Numbered from the stretch's first letter, positions 50,500-60,525 are shown. The stretch is 64,000 nt of DNA from Polynucleobacter sp. MWH-UH25E (GCF_018687095.1 NZ_CP061286.1:124001-188000), one strand, 5' to 3'. Notes: generated from the sequence alone by a model not told the origin. A program made the numbers and translations.

Positions 50500-51499
50500 G
50501 AGCAGTCTCGGTTTGTGGGGCGATCGCGTGAAATCCCAATTGACTAGTTTGAAGGTCGAGTCGCTTGGGCGAGTAGGGGTCTTGCTTGGTGGCCGTTCGG
50601 GTGAGCGCGAAATTTCTCTGATGTCGGGTAATGGAGTGTTGCAAGCCCTTATTTCTAAAGGTGTTGATGCGCATGCATTTGATACTGGATTGCGTAATCC
50701 CACTGAATTGGCCGGCGAGAAATTTGATCGTGTCTTTATTTCTCTACATGGTCGTTATGGTGAAGATGGCACGATCCAAGGTTTATTGGAATTGCTTGAA
50801 CTGCCGTATACCGGTAGTGGAGTGTTAGCCTCTGCCTTAGCAATCGACAAAATAGCCACTAAGCAAATCTGGATTAGTAATGGCTTATCTACACCAGAGT
50901 TCGAAGAATTAACAGCCAATAGTGACTGGAGTGCGGTTGCAAAGCATCTCGGCTTGCCTTTGATTGTGAAGCCTGCTCACGAGGGCTCTTCCTTAGGTCT
51001 AACTAAAGTGAAATCAGTGGAAGAGCTTCCTGCCGCTTATGCATTGGCTGCGAGTTTAGATACCAAAGTAGTTGCCGAGACTTGCATTGTTGGTGACGAG
51101 CTCACCTGTCCACTAGTTGGGCAAGGGGATAGTGCGGAAGCATTGCCAGTCATCAAGATTATTCCACCGCAAGCTAACTACGATTTTCATAACAAGTATT
51201 TTTCAGATGAAACCCAATACTTGTGCCCAACAGGCCTTCCGACTGAGGTCAATGAAAGAGTTCAAGAGCTTGCCTTGGCTGCATACAAAGCTTTGGGATG
51301 TCGCACCTGGGGTCGAGCTGACGTGATGTTAGATCAAAAAACTGGCAAGCCTTATTTACTAGAGATGAATACTTCACCAGGTATGACTTCGCATTCATTG
51401 GTGCCAATGGCCGCAAAGGCAACGGGCGTTGAGTATGCCGATTTAGTGCTTTGGTTATTACTTCAGACAATGCAGCAAAAAGAGGGCGCCAGCGCATGA
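50492..51499 (+). CDS. ddl: D-alanine:D-alanine ligase
   Basis: Makes D-Ala-D-Ala for MurF. The 335-residue ATP-grasp protein has VLLGGRSGEREISLMSG, HGRYGEDGTIQGLLE, VKPAHEGSSLGLTKV and LEMNTSPGMTSHSLVP. About 28 residues precede the usual N terminus (VLLGG). It overlaps murC by 8 bases and ftsQ by four. Confidence 0.97.
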   Translation: MSKSSLGLWGDRVKSQLTSLKVESLGRVGVLLGGRSGEREISLMSGNGVLQALISKGVDAHAFDTGLRNPTELAGEKFDRVFISLHGRYGEDGTIQGLLELLELPYTGSGVLASALAIDKIATKQIWISNGLSTPEFEELTANSDWSAVAKHLGLPLIVKPAHEGSSLGLTKVKSVEELPAAYALAASLDTKVVAETCIVGDELTCPLVGQGDSAEALPVIKIIPPQANYDFHNKYFSDETQYLCPTGLPTEVNERVQELALAAYKALGCRTWGRADVMLDQKTGKPYLLEMNTSPGMTSHSLVPMAAKATGVEYADLVLWLLLQTMQQKEGASA

Positions 51500-52353
51500 G
51501 TAATTTCATGGACCGGTTCGGCGAAATTTTCGCTATGTTGATGTCTCCGCTCTGGAATCATTCCGATCGGATGCAGAAACTCAGCCGTTTCTTGATGCGT
51601 TGCTTTGTATTGATGGTGGTGATTGGTTTATTAGTTTGGTTAGGTCAGCGCCCTGTATTTACGCTAAAGCAGATTCAGATTGAGCCGGTTGCTGGCCAAA
51701 CCTTAAAACATATTAATAAGGCGATGGTAAAGCGCCAAATTGCTGAGACTGTACAAGGCAATTTTTTTAGTGTTCGCTTAGAGGATGTAAAGCGTGGGTT
51801 TGAGAGTATGCCTTGGGTACGTCATGCCAATGTTCGTCGAGTGTGGCCAAATGGATTGATTGTGAGCATTGAAGAGCAGCAAGCCTTTGGTACATGGGAT
51901 GGTTCAGACAGTAATACCTTGATTAATAAATATGGTGAGCTTTTTGCAGGCCGTGTTTCTGAGATAGGTGATGGTGCTCGGCTCATTGATTTTCATGGGC
52001 CGGATGATGCCGGTAAAGAGGTCATGAGTCTTTACGAAAAAGCGAATAACTGGTTTAAGCCTTGGGGCGCTGAAGTAACGAGCTTGGCATTGACCGAACG
52101 CTATGCCTGGCACATCAAACTTTCGAACGGCATGAAAGTGGAGTTTGGTCGCGACGAAGAAAGCTCCGATAAAAATTTGACGGAAGAGCGAGTTGCTCGT
52201 CTATTTAAGTATTGGCCACAGGTGCAAGAGAAGTGGGCAAATCGAATTGATGCAGTGGATTTACGTTATGCAAATGGTTTTGCAGTTCATCTTGCCTCTG
52301 CAAGCTTGAAAAAGAACGATGTTGATGGCAAGAAGAGTGAGCTGAAGCAATGA
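51496..52353 (+). CDS. ftsQ: Cell division protein FtsQ
   Basis: Bitopic divisome protein linking FtsL/FtsB to the cytoplasmic proteins. The 285-residue protein has one membrane segment (about 37-54, FVLMVVIGLLVWLGQRP), then the POTRA domain and the FtsQ beta domain (MPWVRHANVRRVWPNGL, DLRYANGFAVHL). ATG at 51496 overlaps the ddl stop; the upstream frame is inside ddl. Confidence 0.94.
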   Translation: MSNFMDRFGEIFAMLMSPLWNHSDRMQKLSRFLMRCFVLMVVIGLLVWLGQRPVFTLKQIQIEPVAGQTLKHINKAMVKRQIAETVQGNFFSVRLEDVKRGFESMPWVRHANVRRVWPNGLIVSIEEQQAFGTWDGSDSNTLINKYGELFAGRVSEIGDGARLIDFHGPDDAGKEVMSLYEKANNWFKPWGAEVTSLALTERYAWHIKLSNGMKVEFGRDEESSDKNLTEERVARLFKYWPQVQEKWANRIDAVDLRYANGFAVHLASASLKKNDVDGKKSELKQ

Positions 52354-52372
52354 AGGTAATGAAGGAATTGGT

Positions 52373-53602
52373 ATGAGTAAAGACAATCGCGATTTATTGG
52401 TTGGTTTAGATATTGGAACCTCTAAGGTGGTTGCCTTGGTTGCTGAATTAGCGCCGGATGGACAATTCAATGTTGTAGGCGTTGGTCAAACAGCTTCAAA
52501 AGGTTTGAAGAAGGGTGTTGTTGTCAATATTGAGGCAACTGTTCAGTCTATTCAGAAAGCTTTAGAAGAGGCAGAGATCATGGCTGATCGCCAGATCGTG
52601 CAAGTATTCACTGGAATTGCTGGTAATCATATCGTGAGCTTCAACTCCAGCGGCATGGTGGCCATTCGCGATAAAGAGGTGAGTGCAGGCGATGTCGAGC
52701 GCGTGCTTGAAACTGCTAAAGCAATCAATATTCCAACGGATCAACAGATTCTGCACATTCTGGTTCAAGAATTCATCATTGATGGGCAAGAGGATGTTCG
52801 TGAGCCAATTGGTATGAGTGGTTTGCGACTCGAAGTGAAGGTACATATTGTTACTGGTGCAGTAAGTGCCGCTCAAAATATTGTGAAGTGTGTACGCCGT
52901 TGTGGACTAGAAGTAAATGATTTAATTCTGCAGCCATTAGCGTCAAGCTTGGCGGTGTTAACCGAAGATGAAAAAGAGCTCGGTGTTGTATTGGTTGATA
53001 TCGGTGGTGGTACAACTGATATTGCGATTTATTGCCAAGGATCGATTCGTCACACAGCAGTAATCCCCATCGCGGGCGATCAGATCACTAATGACATTGC
53101 AATGGCATTGCGTACTCCAACCATTGATGCTGAAGATTTAAAAATCGCGCATGGTATTGCTCGTCAAGAGATGGCTGATCCAGCGGCGATGATCGATGTA
53201 CCGGGCGTAGGTGATCGTGAGCCTCGTCCAATGTCCAAACAAGCTTTGGCGGCAGTCATTGAGCCTCGCGTGGAAGAGTTATTTACTTTGGTAAGAGGTG
53301 TTGTACGTGACTCTGGTTATGAAGATATGGTTTCTTCAGGAATCGTGCTCACCGGTGGCACAGCGTTAATGCCGGGCATGGTTGAGTTGGCTGAGCAGGT
53401 GTTCTTAAGACCTGCACGCATCGGCACGCCTGAATACCGCGGTCATTTACATGAAGTCTTACGTAGCCCACGTTTTGCTACCAGTATTGGTTTACTGATG
53501 GAAGGCCAAGCTCAAGTATTGCGTGGTCGTCGCGTATCTCAATCAGGTGCATTGCAAGGAGTGATCGCGCGCATGAAGGAATGGTTTGCAGGAAATTTTT
53601 AA
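52373..53602 (+). CDS. ftsA: Cell division protein FtsA
   Basis: Actin-like ATPase that tethers FtsZ to the membrane. The 409-residue protein has LLVGLDIGTSKVVAL, VDIGGGTTDIAIY (phosphate-2) and GIVLTGGTALMPGM (adenosine). The C-terminal helix (GVIARMKEWFAGNF) is the amphipathic membrane anchor. AAGGAATT precedes the ATG. Confidence 0.97.
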   Translation: MSKDNRDLLVGLDIGTSKVVALVAELAPDGQFNVVGVGQTASKGLKKGVVVNIEATVQSIQKALEEAEIMADRQIVQVFTGIAGNHIVSFNSSGMVAIRDKEVSAGDVERVLETAKAINIPTDQQILHILVQEFIIDGQEDVREPIGMSGLRLEVKVHIVTGAVSAAQNIVKCVRRCGLEVNDLILQPLASSLAVLTEDEKELGVVLVDIGGGTTDIAIYCQGSIRHTAVIPIAGDQITNDIAMALRTPTIDAEDLKIAHGIARQEMADPAAMIDVPGVGDREPRPMSKQALAAVIEPRVEELFTLVRGVVRDSGYEDMVSSGIVLTGGTALMPGMVELAEQVFLRPARIGTPEYRGHLHEVLRSPRFATSIGLLMEGQAQVLRGRRVSQSGALQGVIARMKEWFAGNF

Positions 53603-53652
53603 GTTGTTTTTCGTCGTCGTGAATGTAGTACGTTTTTTACCTAGGAGGGTAT

Positions 53653-54996
53653 ATGGAATTTGAAATGTTAGATCAAGAAGTTGCTGGCAAAACCATTATT
53701 AAAGTGGTTGGCGTTGGCGGGGCTGGTGGTAATGCAGTCCAACACATGATCCGTCGCGGAGTTAACGGCGTAGAGTTCATTTGCATGAACACCGATGCTG
53801 GCGCGTTACAGCGTTCTGAAGCATCTGTGAATTTGCAACTGGGCTCTAGCGGATTAGGTGCTGGCGCAAAACCAGAAATTGGTGCTGCATCCGCTGAAGA
53901 GGCTCGCGCTCGTATTGCAGATGTATTGCAAGGCGCACACATGGTATTTATTACTGCCGGTATGGGTGGCGGTACAGGTACTGGCGCTGCTCCAATTGTT
54001 GCTCAAGTGGCAAAAGAGATGGGAATTTTGACAGTTGGTGTCATTAGCAAGCCGTTTGATTTTGAGGGCGTGAAGCGTTTGAAGGTTGCTGAGAACGGCG
54101 CTACCGAACTCGAGTCTTATGTGGATTCATTAATTGTTGTGCTCAATGAAAAACTATTTGAAGTAATGGGTGAAGATGCTGAGTTTGACAAGGCATTCGC
54201 TTGCGCTGACGATGTTTTGCATAATGCAGTTTCTGGCATTGCTGAAATCATCAACGTTCAAGGTTTGATTAACGTGGACTTTGAAGACGTTAAGACTGTT
54301 ATGGGTGAACAAGGCAAAGCCATGATGGGAACAGCAACTGTTTCTGGTATGGATCGTGCACGCTTGGCTGCTGAGGCTGCAGTTGCTTCGCCACTGTTAG
54401 AGGGCGTAGATTTGTCTGGCGCGCGTGGCGTATTAGTAAACATTACTGCTAGCCGTTCATTGAAGTTGTCTGAAACTCGTGAAGTCATGGCTGCTATTCG
54501 TGGTTACGCCGCCGATGATGCAACTGTGATCTTCGGAACTGTGTATGACGATAGCCTTGGCGATGCTTTGCGCGTAACTGTAGTTGCAACTGGCTTAAAT
54601 AATCCACAGGCTCGTCAAAGCAATCAACCAGAAGTTGTATGGAGACAGGCTACCGGTACGCACGATGCGATTCCAACAATGGCCGACCTAAATAGCTTTG
54701 CGCCTGCAAGCGCTTCTGCAGCAATTAGTAAGGTTGGTCTTGATTCTGCATTAAGCACTAGCGCAGGAATGGCGATGACTGGTTCTGCTGGTGCGCCAAC
54801 AATGGCGGCACAGCCAACGGCGAGTAGTGCGGTTGATTACAGTCAATACGATTTGCCACGGGTTTTTCGTAGCTCTCGTGAAGCGACTCCTGCGCCTACA
54901 TTAGGTGCGGATAGTTCTCCGCAAGCGAAGACCTTATTGGACAAAGGGGCTGATTACTATGAAATCCCTGCGTTTTTGCGTAAGCAAGCAGATTAA
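53653..54996 (+). CDS. ftsZ: Cell division protein FtsZ
   Basis: Tubulin-like GTPase that forms the Z ring. The 447-residue protein has VVGVGGAGGNAVQHM, the GTP-binding GGGTGTGAAPIVA and NVDFEDVKTVM (T7 loop). After about residue 320 follows an Ala/Ser-rich linker of about 80 residues. The C terminus DYYEIPAFLRKQAD is the conserved peptide for FtsA and ZipA. TAGGAGGG precedes the ATG. Confidence 0.98.
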   Translation: MEFEMLDQEVAGKTIIKVVGVGGAGGNAVQHMIRRGVNGVEFICMNTDAGALQRSEASVNLQLGSSGLGAGAKPEIGAASAEEARARIADVLQGAHMVFITAGMGGGTGTGAAPIVAQVAKEMGILTVGVISKPFDFEGVKRLKVAENGATELESYVDSLIVVLNEKLFEVMGEDAEFDKAFACADDVLHNAVSGIAEIINVQGLINVDFEDVKTVMGEQGKAMMGTATVSGMDRARLAAEAAVASPLLEGVDLSGARGVLVNITASRSLKLSETREVMAAIRGYAADDATVIFGTVYDDSLGDALRVTVVATGLNNPQARQSNQPEVVWRQATGTHDAIPTMADLNSFAPASASAAISKVGLDSALSTSAGMAMTGSAGAPTMAAQPTASSAVDYSQYDLPRVFRSSREATPAPTLGADSSPQAKTLLDKGADYYEIPAFLRKQAD

Positions 54997-55108
54997 TTGA
55001 CTGCTCAATACAATAGGTAATTGCAAGATGCCAGCACAGCGCCCCTCCGGACGACGAATCCTGCGCTTGCGTTGGCACGCTGACTAACAATTACTTATTG
55101 GAGACAAC
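54997..55108 (+). other. ftsZ-peroxiredoxin gap with GC-rich stem and tiny reading frame
   Basis: A GC-rich island in an otherwise AT-leaning gap. It can pair TGCCA with TGGCA and, inside that, AGCGC with GCGCT. A 19-codon frame (55028-55087, ATG to TAA) encodes the arginine-rich MPAQRPSGRRILRLRWHAD. No T run follows, so it is not a simple terminator. Whether the small frame is translated is unknown. Confidence 0.35.
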
Positions 55109-55609
55109 ATGATTGCTATTGGACAAAAATTACCAAATGCCACCCTTTATGAGTTTTTTGATGAAGAGACTGAGGGCTGCGCATTAGGACCAAATGCATT
55201 TGAAGTTGAAAAAATTGCCGCTGGCAAAAAGATTGTGATTTTTGGATTGCCTGGTGCTTTTACGCCAACATGCTCCGCTAAACATGTTCCTGGATATGTT
55301 GAGAACTATGATGCTATCAAGGCTAAAGGTGTAGATGAAATTTGGTGTGTTTCCGTCAATGATCCATTTGTAATGGGCGCATGGGGACGTGACCAAAAGG
55401 TAGGCAAGAAAGTGCGCATGCTAGGTGATGGTAGTGCCGAGTTCACCAAAAAATTAGGCTTAGAGTTGGATTTAACAGCTCGTGGTTTGGGTGTTCGATC
55501 AGATCGTTATGCCATGATTGTTGAAGATGGCGTAGTGAAATCTTTAGATCGCGAAGCCCCTGGAAAATTTGAAGTAAGTGATGCTGCTTCTATCTTGAAG
55601 AAGCTGTAA
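55109..55609 (+). CDS. Peroxiredoxin, Prx5 (AhpC/TSA redoxin) type
   Basis: Reduces peroxides through a reactive cysteine. The 166-residue protein has the peroxidatic motif PGAFTPTCSAKHVPGY and a conserved arginine segment near DRYAMIVEDG. An unpaired cysteine is present in WCVSVND. It sits between ftsZ and lpxC, as in many Burkholderiales. Shine-Dalgarno GGAG precedes the ATG. Confidence 0.93.
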   Translation: MIAIGQKLPNATLYEFFDEETEGCALGPNAFEVEKIAAGKKIVIFGLPGAFTPTCSAKHVPGYVENYDAIKAKGVDEIWCVSVNDPFVMGAWGRDQKVGKKVRMLGDGSAEFTKKLGLELDLTARGLGVRSDRYAMIVEDGVVKSLDREAPGKFEVSDAASILKKL

Positions 55610-55646
55610 TTTTTTATCAATACCCCCTGAATTTAGAAAAACGATC

Positions 55647-56561
55647 ATGATGAAGCAAAGAACCATAGCCTCTCCGGTGAAAACCGTGGGAATTGGTTTG
55701 CACTCTGGTCGTAAGGTGACAATTGTCATTAAGCCTGCACCAGTGAATTCAGGGGTTCAATTTGTTCGGGTTGATACTGAACAACAATCTCTTGTACCTG
55801 CGACAGCTTTGGCTGTCTGCGATACGCGTTTAGCATCCGTTATTCAAAAAGATGGTGTTCGCGTATCTACAGTTGAGCACTTGCTTTCGGCTTGCGCAGG
55901 TTTGGGTTTGGATAATTTGTTTATTGAGCTTGATGGCGAAGAGGTTCCCATCATGGATGGCAGTGCTGCCTCTTTCTTGTTCTTGATTGAATCAGCTGGA
56001 ATTGTTGAGCAGGACGCTCCACGTCAGTTTGTTGTGATTAAGAAACCAGTTGAAGTTCGTGAGGGCGATAAGCTTGCGCGCCTTGAGCCTTTCTTTGGTT
56101 TTAAGTTAGATTTCACGATCGATTTCAAACATCCTGCAGTAGATAAAACTGGTCAGCGATTTGTAGTGGACTTCGCAGAGCATGCCTATCGTAGTGAGAT
56201 TGGTCGCGCTCGTACGTTTGGATTTGCGCACGAAGTGGAAGCGCTCAGGGAAATGGGTTTGGCTCGCGGCGGGAGTTTAGATAATGCGATCGTGCTTGAT
56301 GAGCATCGTATTTTGAATAATGAAGAGCTTCGTTACGAAGATGAGTTCGTGCGCCATAAAATTCTGGATGCTATTGGTGATTTGTACTTGGTTGGGCACC
56401 CGATTGTGGGCGCTTACGTTGCCGAAAAGTCAGGGCATGCATTAAATAACGCACTGTTACGCAAGCTCTTGGAAGATCCAAGTTCTTACGAAATTAGTAC
56501 TTTTGCAGAAAATAAGGCGCCTGCCGCCTATTCTCAAGAAAATCAGCCCCTCTTTTTCTGA
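55647..56561 (+). CDS. lpxC: UDP-3-O-acyl-GlcNAc deacetylase LpxC
   Basis: Committed zinc-dependent step of lipid A synthesis. The 304-residue protein has GIGLHSGRKV, STVEHLLSACAGLGLDN (first zinc histidine), IMDGSAASF, and the later zinc ligands in VRHKILDAIGDLYL and GHPIVGAY. There is no AhpC-like fusion. A double ATG at the start leaves one residue of uncertainty. Confidence 0.97.
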   Translation: MMKQRTIASPVKTVGIGLHSGRKVTIVIKPAPVNSGVQFVRVDTEQQSLVPATALAVCDTRLASVIQKDGVRVSTVEHLLSACAGLGLDNLFIELDGEEVPIMDGSAASFLFLIESAGIVEQDAPRQFVVIKKPVEVREGDKLARLEPFFGFKLDFTIDFKHPAVDKTGQRFVVDFAEHAYRSEIGRARTFGFAHEVEALREMGLARGGSLDNAIVLDEHRILNNEELRYEDEFVRHKILDAIGDLYLVGHPIVGAYVAEKSGHALNNALLRKLLEDPSSYEISTFAENKAPAAYSQENQPLFF

Positions 56562-56571
56562 AGGGCTTTCT

Positions 56572-57075
56572 CTACTTCGGTTTGTGCCGAAGTAGTCTTT
56601 CTACCGTTTTTCGTAGTTCTGAATCGGGGGCAAGTTTTTGCAATAGATCTTCCCAGGATTTTTTAGCTATCTCGTTAAAGCCCCGTGCTGGACTGCGATC
56701 TTGGGCGCTTTCTTGCGGCTTCATCTCCCATCTTGCGGGCGCAGGTTTTATTTTGACTTGAATGACTGTACATTGAACGCCTAATTTCTGTAACTCATTG
56801 ATTAGGCTAGGTAAATTCTGCTGCAAGCGATTCGCAATGCTAGCGTTATTTACCAGTAAAAATAGCGTATTCTCTTTGCTTGAGCTCCACCCGGACTCAA
56901 TTTTTGACCTGAGGTGCTCGAGATCCAACTTTGCCAATGCTTGCTCAAGGGTGAGTTTGAGCTTCACAAGACCTTCAGTTTTAGCCAAAATCCCGCCTAA
57001 ACCATTGGATTCGCGGAGATAATCCACCCATTCGTGGGCCGTCTGCTTACGGGAAGGTTTGCGAGCAAAGTTCAT
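56572..57075 (-). CDS. DciA-like (DUF721) protein
   Basis: A 167-residue protein of the DUF721/DciA type, the ancestral loader of the replicative helicase DnaB in bacteria lacking DnaC. The domain spans about 15-110 (LVKLKLTLEQALAKLDLEHL, TLFLLVNNASIANRLQQNLPSLINELQKLG). The rest is a basic tail. It is minus strand between lpxC and secA, the usual betaproteobacterial position. Confidence 0.82.
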   Translation of the reverse strand: MNFARKPSRKQTAHEWVDYLRESNGLGGILAKTEGLVKLKLTLEQALAKLDLEHLRSKIESGWSSSKENTLFLLVNNASIANRLQQNLPSLINELQKLGVQCTVIQVKIKPAPARWEMKPQESAQDRSPARGFNEIAKKSWEDLLQKLAPDSELRKTVERLLRHKPK

Positions 57076-57128
57076 AAAAAATGGGGTTCGGATGATAAAC
57101 TCAAGGTCTTCATTTTCTTCAATATCCC

Positions 57129-59894
57129 ATGGTAATCGGTCTTCTTAAAACCCTGGTCGGCAGTCGTAACGACCGCCTATTAAAACAGTATCGCAAAGTC
57201 GTTGCCAAAGTAGCCGCTTTTGAGCCTAGCCTTAAGGCTTTGGACGATATCGCACTCGCGGCCAAAACAGATGAATTCAAATCTCGTTTGGCTGCTGGCG
57301 AATCTTTGGATGACATTGCGCCAGAAGCTTTCGCTGTTGTGCGTGAGGCTAGTGTACGTGTGATGAAGATGCGTCACTTTGATGCTCAGCTCATGGGTGG
57401 TCTTGCGCTTCACCAAGGCAAGATTGCCGAGATGGGAACAGGCGAAGGAAAAACATTAACTGCGACTCTTCCCGTTTACTTAAATGCACTTACCGGTAAG
57501 GGTGTGCACGTTGTTACTGTGAATGATTACTTAGCGCAACGTGATGCTGAGTGGATGTCGACTTTGTATAACTTCTTGGGTATGAAAGTTGGCGTGAATC
57601 TATCGCAGATGGATCACAAAACCAAGCAAGAAGCATATGCGGCCGATATCACATATGGCACCAATAATGAATTTGGTTTTGATTATTTGCGCGATAACAT
57701 GGTGCAGGATCTAGACCAGCGCGTTCAGCGTGGCTTGGCATACGCAATTGTGGATGAAGTTGACTCGATCTTGATTGATGAGGCGCGCACACCATTGATT
57801 ATTTCTGGTCAGGCGGATGATCACACCGATCTCTATATCAAGATTAATAAACTGCCTGCATATTTAGAGCGTCAGATTGGCGAAGAAAAAGCTGATGGCA
57901 CTGGCGTTGAGAAGCCAGGTGATTATTGGGTAGATGAGAAGTCTCAGCAGGTTTATTTGACTGAGCAGGGTCACGATAAAGCTGAGCAGGTGTTGGTGCA
58001 GATCGGCGCCTTAAATGATGGCGATTCTTTGTATGCACCTCAAAATATTACTTTGATGCATCACGTTTATGCAGCTTTGCGCGCACATACTTTGTATAAC
58101 CGCGATCAACACTATGTTGTACAAAATAACGAAGTCATTATTGTTGACGAGTTTACTGGTCGACTCATGCAAGGTCGTCGTTGGTCAGATGGTTTGCATC
58201 AGGCGGTAGAGGCTAAAGAAGGCGTACCGATTCAGAATGAGAATCAGACTCTAGCGACAATTACTTTCCAAAATTATTTCCGGATGTATGGCAAGTTGGC
58301 TGGTATGACTGGTACAGCCGATACTGAAGCTTATGAATTCAAAGAAATTTATAACCTTGAGACAGTCGTTATTCCTCCGAATCGTATTAGTCAGCGCAAA
58401 GATCGCCAAGACCAAATTTACAAATCTTCGCGCGAGCGCTATGACGCTGTTATTAAGGACATTGAAGATTGTTATCAGCGTGGTCAGCCAGTATTGGTTG
58501 GTACTACCTCAATCGAGAACTCAGAACTAATTGCTGGCTTATTAGATAAGCGTAAGCTGCCGCACCAGGTATTAAATGCGAAGCAGCATGCTCGTGAGGC
58601 AGAGATCATTGCGCAAGCAGGTCGTCCAAAGATGATCACGATTGCAACCAATATGGCTGGTCGTGGTACCGATATCGTATTGGGTGGTAATGTTGCCAAG
58701 CAATCCGCCCTGATTGAGGCCGATGCTTCCTTATCTGACGCTGAAAAAGCCGCCAAGATCAAGCAATTGCAAGATGAGTGGCAAAGCATTCATGATCAAG
58801 TTTTAGCTGCTGGCGGCTTGCATATTATTGGTACTGAGCGCCATGAGAGTCGCCGTATTGATAATCAGCTTAGAGGTCGTTCAGGACGTCAAGGCGATCC
58901 AGGCTCATCGCGTTTCTATCTCTCACTAGACGATCCATTGCTTCGTATCTTTGCAGGGGATCGTTTACGCGCTGTGATGGAGCGCTTAAAGATGCCTGAT
59001 GGTGAACCAATTGAAGCGGGCATGGTGACTCGCTCCATTGAGTCTGCTCAACGCAAGGTTGAAGGCCGTAACTTTGATATACGTAAGCAGTTGTTGGAGT
59101 ATGACGACGTAGCCAATGACCAGCGTAAAGAAACTTATCGCCTTAGAAATGAAGTGCTCGAGAGTGCCGATGTTGGTGAGCTCATTGCTAATTTGCGTGA
59201 AGACGTTCTCCGTTCCGTTTGTTCTTACTATGTCCCTGCGGAGTCAATGGAAGAGCAGTGGGATTTACCAGGCCTTGAAAATGTTCTAGCAAGCGAATGG
59301 GGTTTAACAGTCGATCTACAGAACTGGGTTGACGGTGCGGAAAGCGTTGATGATTCTGAAATCGTCGAGCGAGTATTGCAAGTAGCCAAGGATGCTTATG
59401 ACGCAAAAGTGGATCTAGCTGGTCGCGAGTCCTTTGCTGGTTTTGAGCGTTCTGTTCTTCTCTATAGTCTTGATACCCATTGGCGCGAGCATTTAGCTGC
59501 TTTAGATCATTTGCGCCAAGGTATTCATTTGCGAGGCTATGCCCAGAAGGATCCGAAACAGGAATATCGTCGTGAGGCATTCGAACTATATGGCGAACTC
59601 TTAAATGTCATCAAGAACGACGTCGTAAAAAGCATCATGACTGTGCAAATTCGCAGTGCAAGCGAATTGGATCAAGCATCTGAGTCCATGAATGAGGATT
59701 TGGCTAAGTTAAAAGATCTGCAATATCAGCATGCCGATGCTGATATGGAAGTGGCGGGCTCAACTGGTGATCGTGGTGCTTTGATTGATATCCAGCCGGC
59801 ACCAGTTCGCAATGGTCCAAAGATTGGACGCAATGATCCATGCACTTGTGGCAGCGGTAAAAAATATAAGAATTGTTGCGGCGCATTGACTTAA
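57129..59894 (+). CDS. secA: Preprotein translocase ATPase SecA
   Basis: Motor of the Sec pathway. The 921-residue protein has Walker A in MGTGEGKTLTATLPVYL, the DEAD-like VDEVDSILIDEARTPL, the TNMAGRGTDIVLGGNV helicase motif and GRSGRQGDPGSSRFYLSL. The preprotein cross-linking domain lies around 230-370 and the HWREHLAALDHLRQGI segment near 790. The C terminus CTCGSGKKYKNCCG is the zinc-binding SEC-C motif that contacts SecB. A strong terminator follows. Confidence 0.98.
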   Translation: MVIGLLKTLVGSRNDRLLKQYRKVVAKVAAFEPSLKALDDIALAAKTDEFKSRLAAGESLDDIAPEAFAVVREASVRVMKMRHFDAQLMGGLALHQGKIAEMGTGEGKTLTATLPVYLNALTGKGVHVVTVNDYLAQRDAEWMSTLYNFLGMKVGVNLSQMDHKTKQEAYAADITYGTNNEFGFDYLRDNMVQDLDQRVQRGLAYAIVDEVDSILIDEARTPLIISGQADDHTDLYIKINKLPAYLERQIGEEKADGTGVEKPGDYWVDEKSQQVYLTEQGHDKAEQVLVQIGALNDGDSLYAPQNITLMHHVYAALRAHTLYNRDQHYVVQNNEVIIVDEFTGRLMQGRRWSDGLHQAVEAKEGVPIQNENQTLATITFQNYFRMYGKLAGMTGTADTEAYEFKEIYNLETVVIPPNRISQRKDRQDQIYKSSRERYDAVIKDIEDCYQRGQPVLVGTTSIENSELIAGLLDKRKLPHQVLNAKQHAREAEIIAQAGRPKMITIATNMAGRGTDIVLGGNVAKQSALIEADASLSDAEKAAKIKQLQDEWQSIHDQVLAAGGLHIIGTERHESRRIDNQLRGRSGRQGDPGSSRFYLSLDDPLLRIFAGDRLRAVMERLKMPDGEPIEAGMVTRSIESAQRKVEGRNFDIRKQLLEYDDVANDQRKETYRLRNEVLESADVGELIANLREDVLRSVCSYYVPAESMEEQWDLPGLENVLASEWGLTVDLQNWVDGAESVDDSEIVERVLQVAKDAYDAKVDLAGRESFAGFERSVLLYSLDTHWREHLAALDHLRQGIHLRGYAQKDPKQEYRREAFELYGELLNVIKNDVVKSIMTVQIRSASELDQASESMNEDLAKLKDLQYQHADADMEVAGSTGDRGALIDIQPAPVRNGPKIGRNDPCTCGSGKKYKNCCGALT

Positions 59895-59917
59895 TAGGAT
59901 ATGTTGCTTATCTACTC

Positions 59918-59946
59918 AAAGGCTCAGATTTCTGAGCCTTTTTTCT
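59918..59946 (+). terminator. Rho-independent terminator after secA
   Basis: Perfect 11-bp stem AAAGGCTCAGA/TCTGAGCCTTT with a 2-base loop (more realistically 9 bp and a 6-base loop), followed by a T run. Confidence 0.92.
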
Positions 59947-60055
59947 TGGTGAAATCCCTAGTCATTTCATGCGACGATCATCAGTGATATCTGTCATGAT
60001 TTATAAGTTCTAAATTAATTTTTAGCTTATTACATATTCATTACTAGGGGGCGCT

Positions 60056-60514
60056 ATGGCTGTAACCTTTACTCTCAATGGCAAAGCAGTAAATTTTGAT
60101 GGAGATCCAGAAACTCCCATTCTTTGGGTCTTGCGCGATCACTTGGAGGTCAACAGTCCTAAGTATGGTTGTGGTGCTGGGCTTTGTGGTGCTTGTACCG
60201 TTCATTTAGATGGTGCAGCAATTCGTTCATGTTCTACACCAGTTTCAGTAGCTTCTGGAAAAAAGGTAACCACTTTAGAGGGGCTATCTCCAAAAGTAGG
60301 TAAAGCACTTGCGGATGCTTGGACAGAATTTGATGTGCCGCAATGTGGTTATTGCCAAACCGGCCAGATGATGTCTGCGGCAGATTTATTAGCCAAGAAT
60401 AAAAAGCCCAATAGTGATGATATTAAAAATGCTATGGCCGGTAATATTTGTCGCTGCGGAACTTATTCCCGTATTGAGAAGGCAGTCAAACGCGCTGCTG
60501 ATAAATTGGCTTAA
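60056..60514 (+). CDS. [2Fe-2S] subunit of molybdenum hydroxylase (IorA-like)
   Basis: Small electron-transfer subunit for the catalytic protein encoded next. The 152-residue protein has a plant-type cluster motif KYGCGAGLCGACTVHLDG with its fourth cysteine in IRSC, and the second, C-terminal cluster motif in CGYCQTGQM and NICRCGTY. The size and gene order match isoquinoline 1-oxidoreductase-type enzymes. AGGGGGC lies just before the ATG. Confidence 0.93.
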   Translation: MAVTFTLNGKAVNFDGDPETPILWVLRDHLEVNSPKYGCGAGLCGACTVHLDGAAIRSCSTPVSVASGKKVTTLEGLSPKVGKALADAWTEFDVPQCGYCQTGQMMSAADLLAKNKKPNSDDIKNAMAGNICRCGTYSRIEKAVKRAADKLA

Positions 60515-60525
60515 GGGATAAATAT

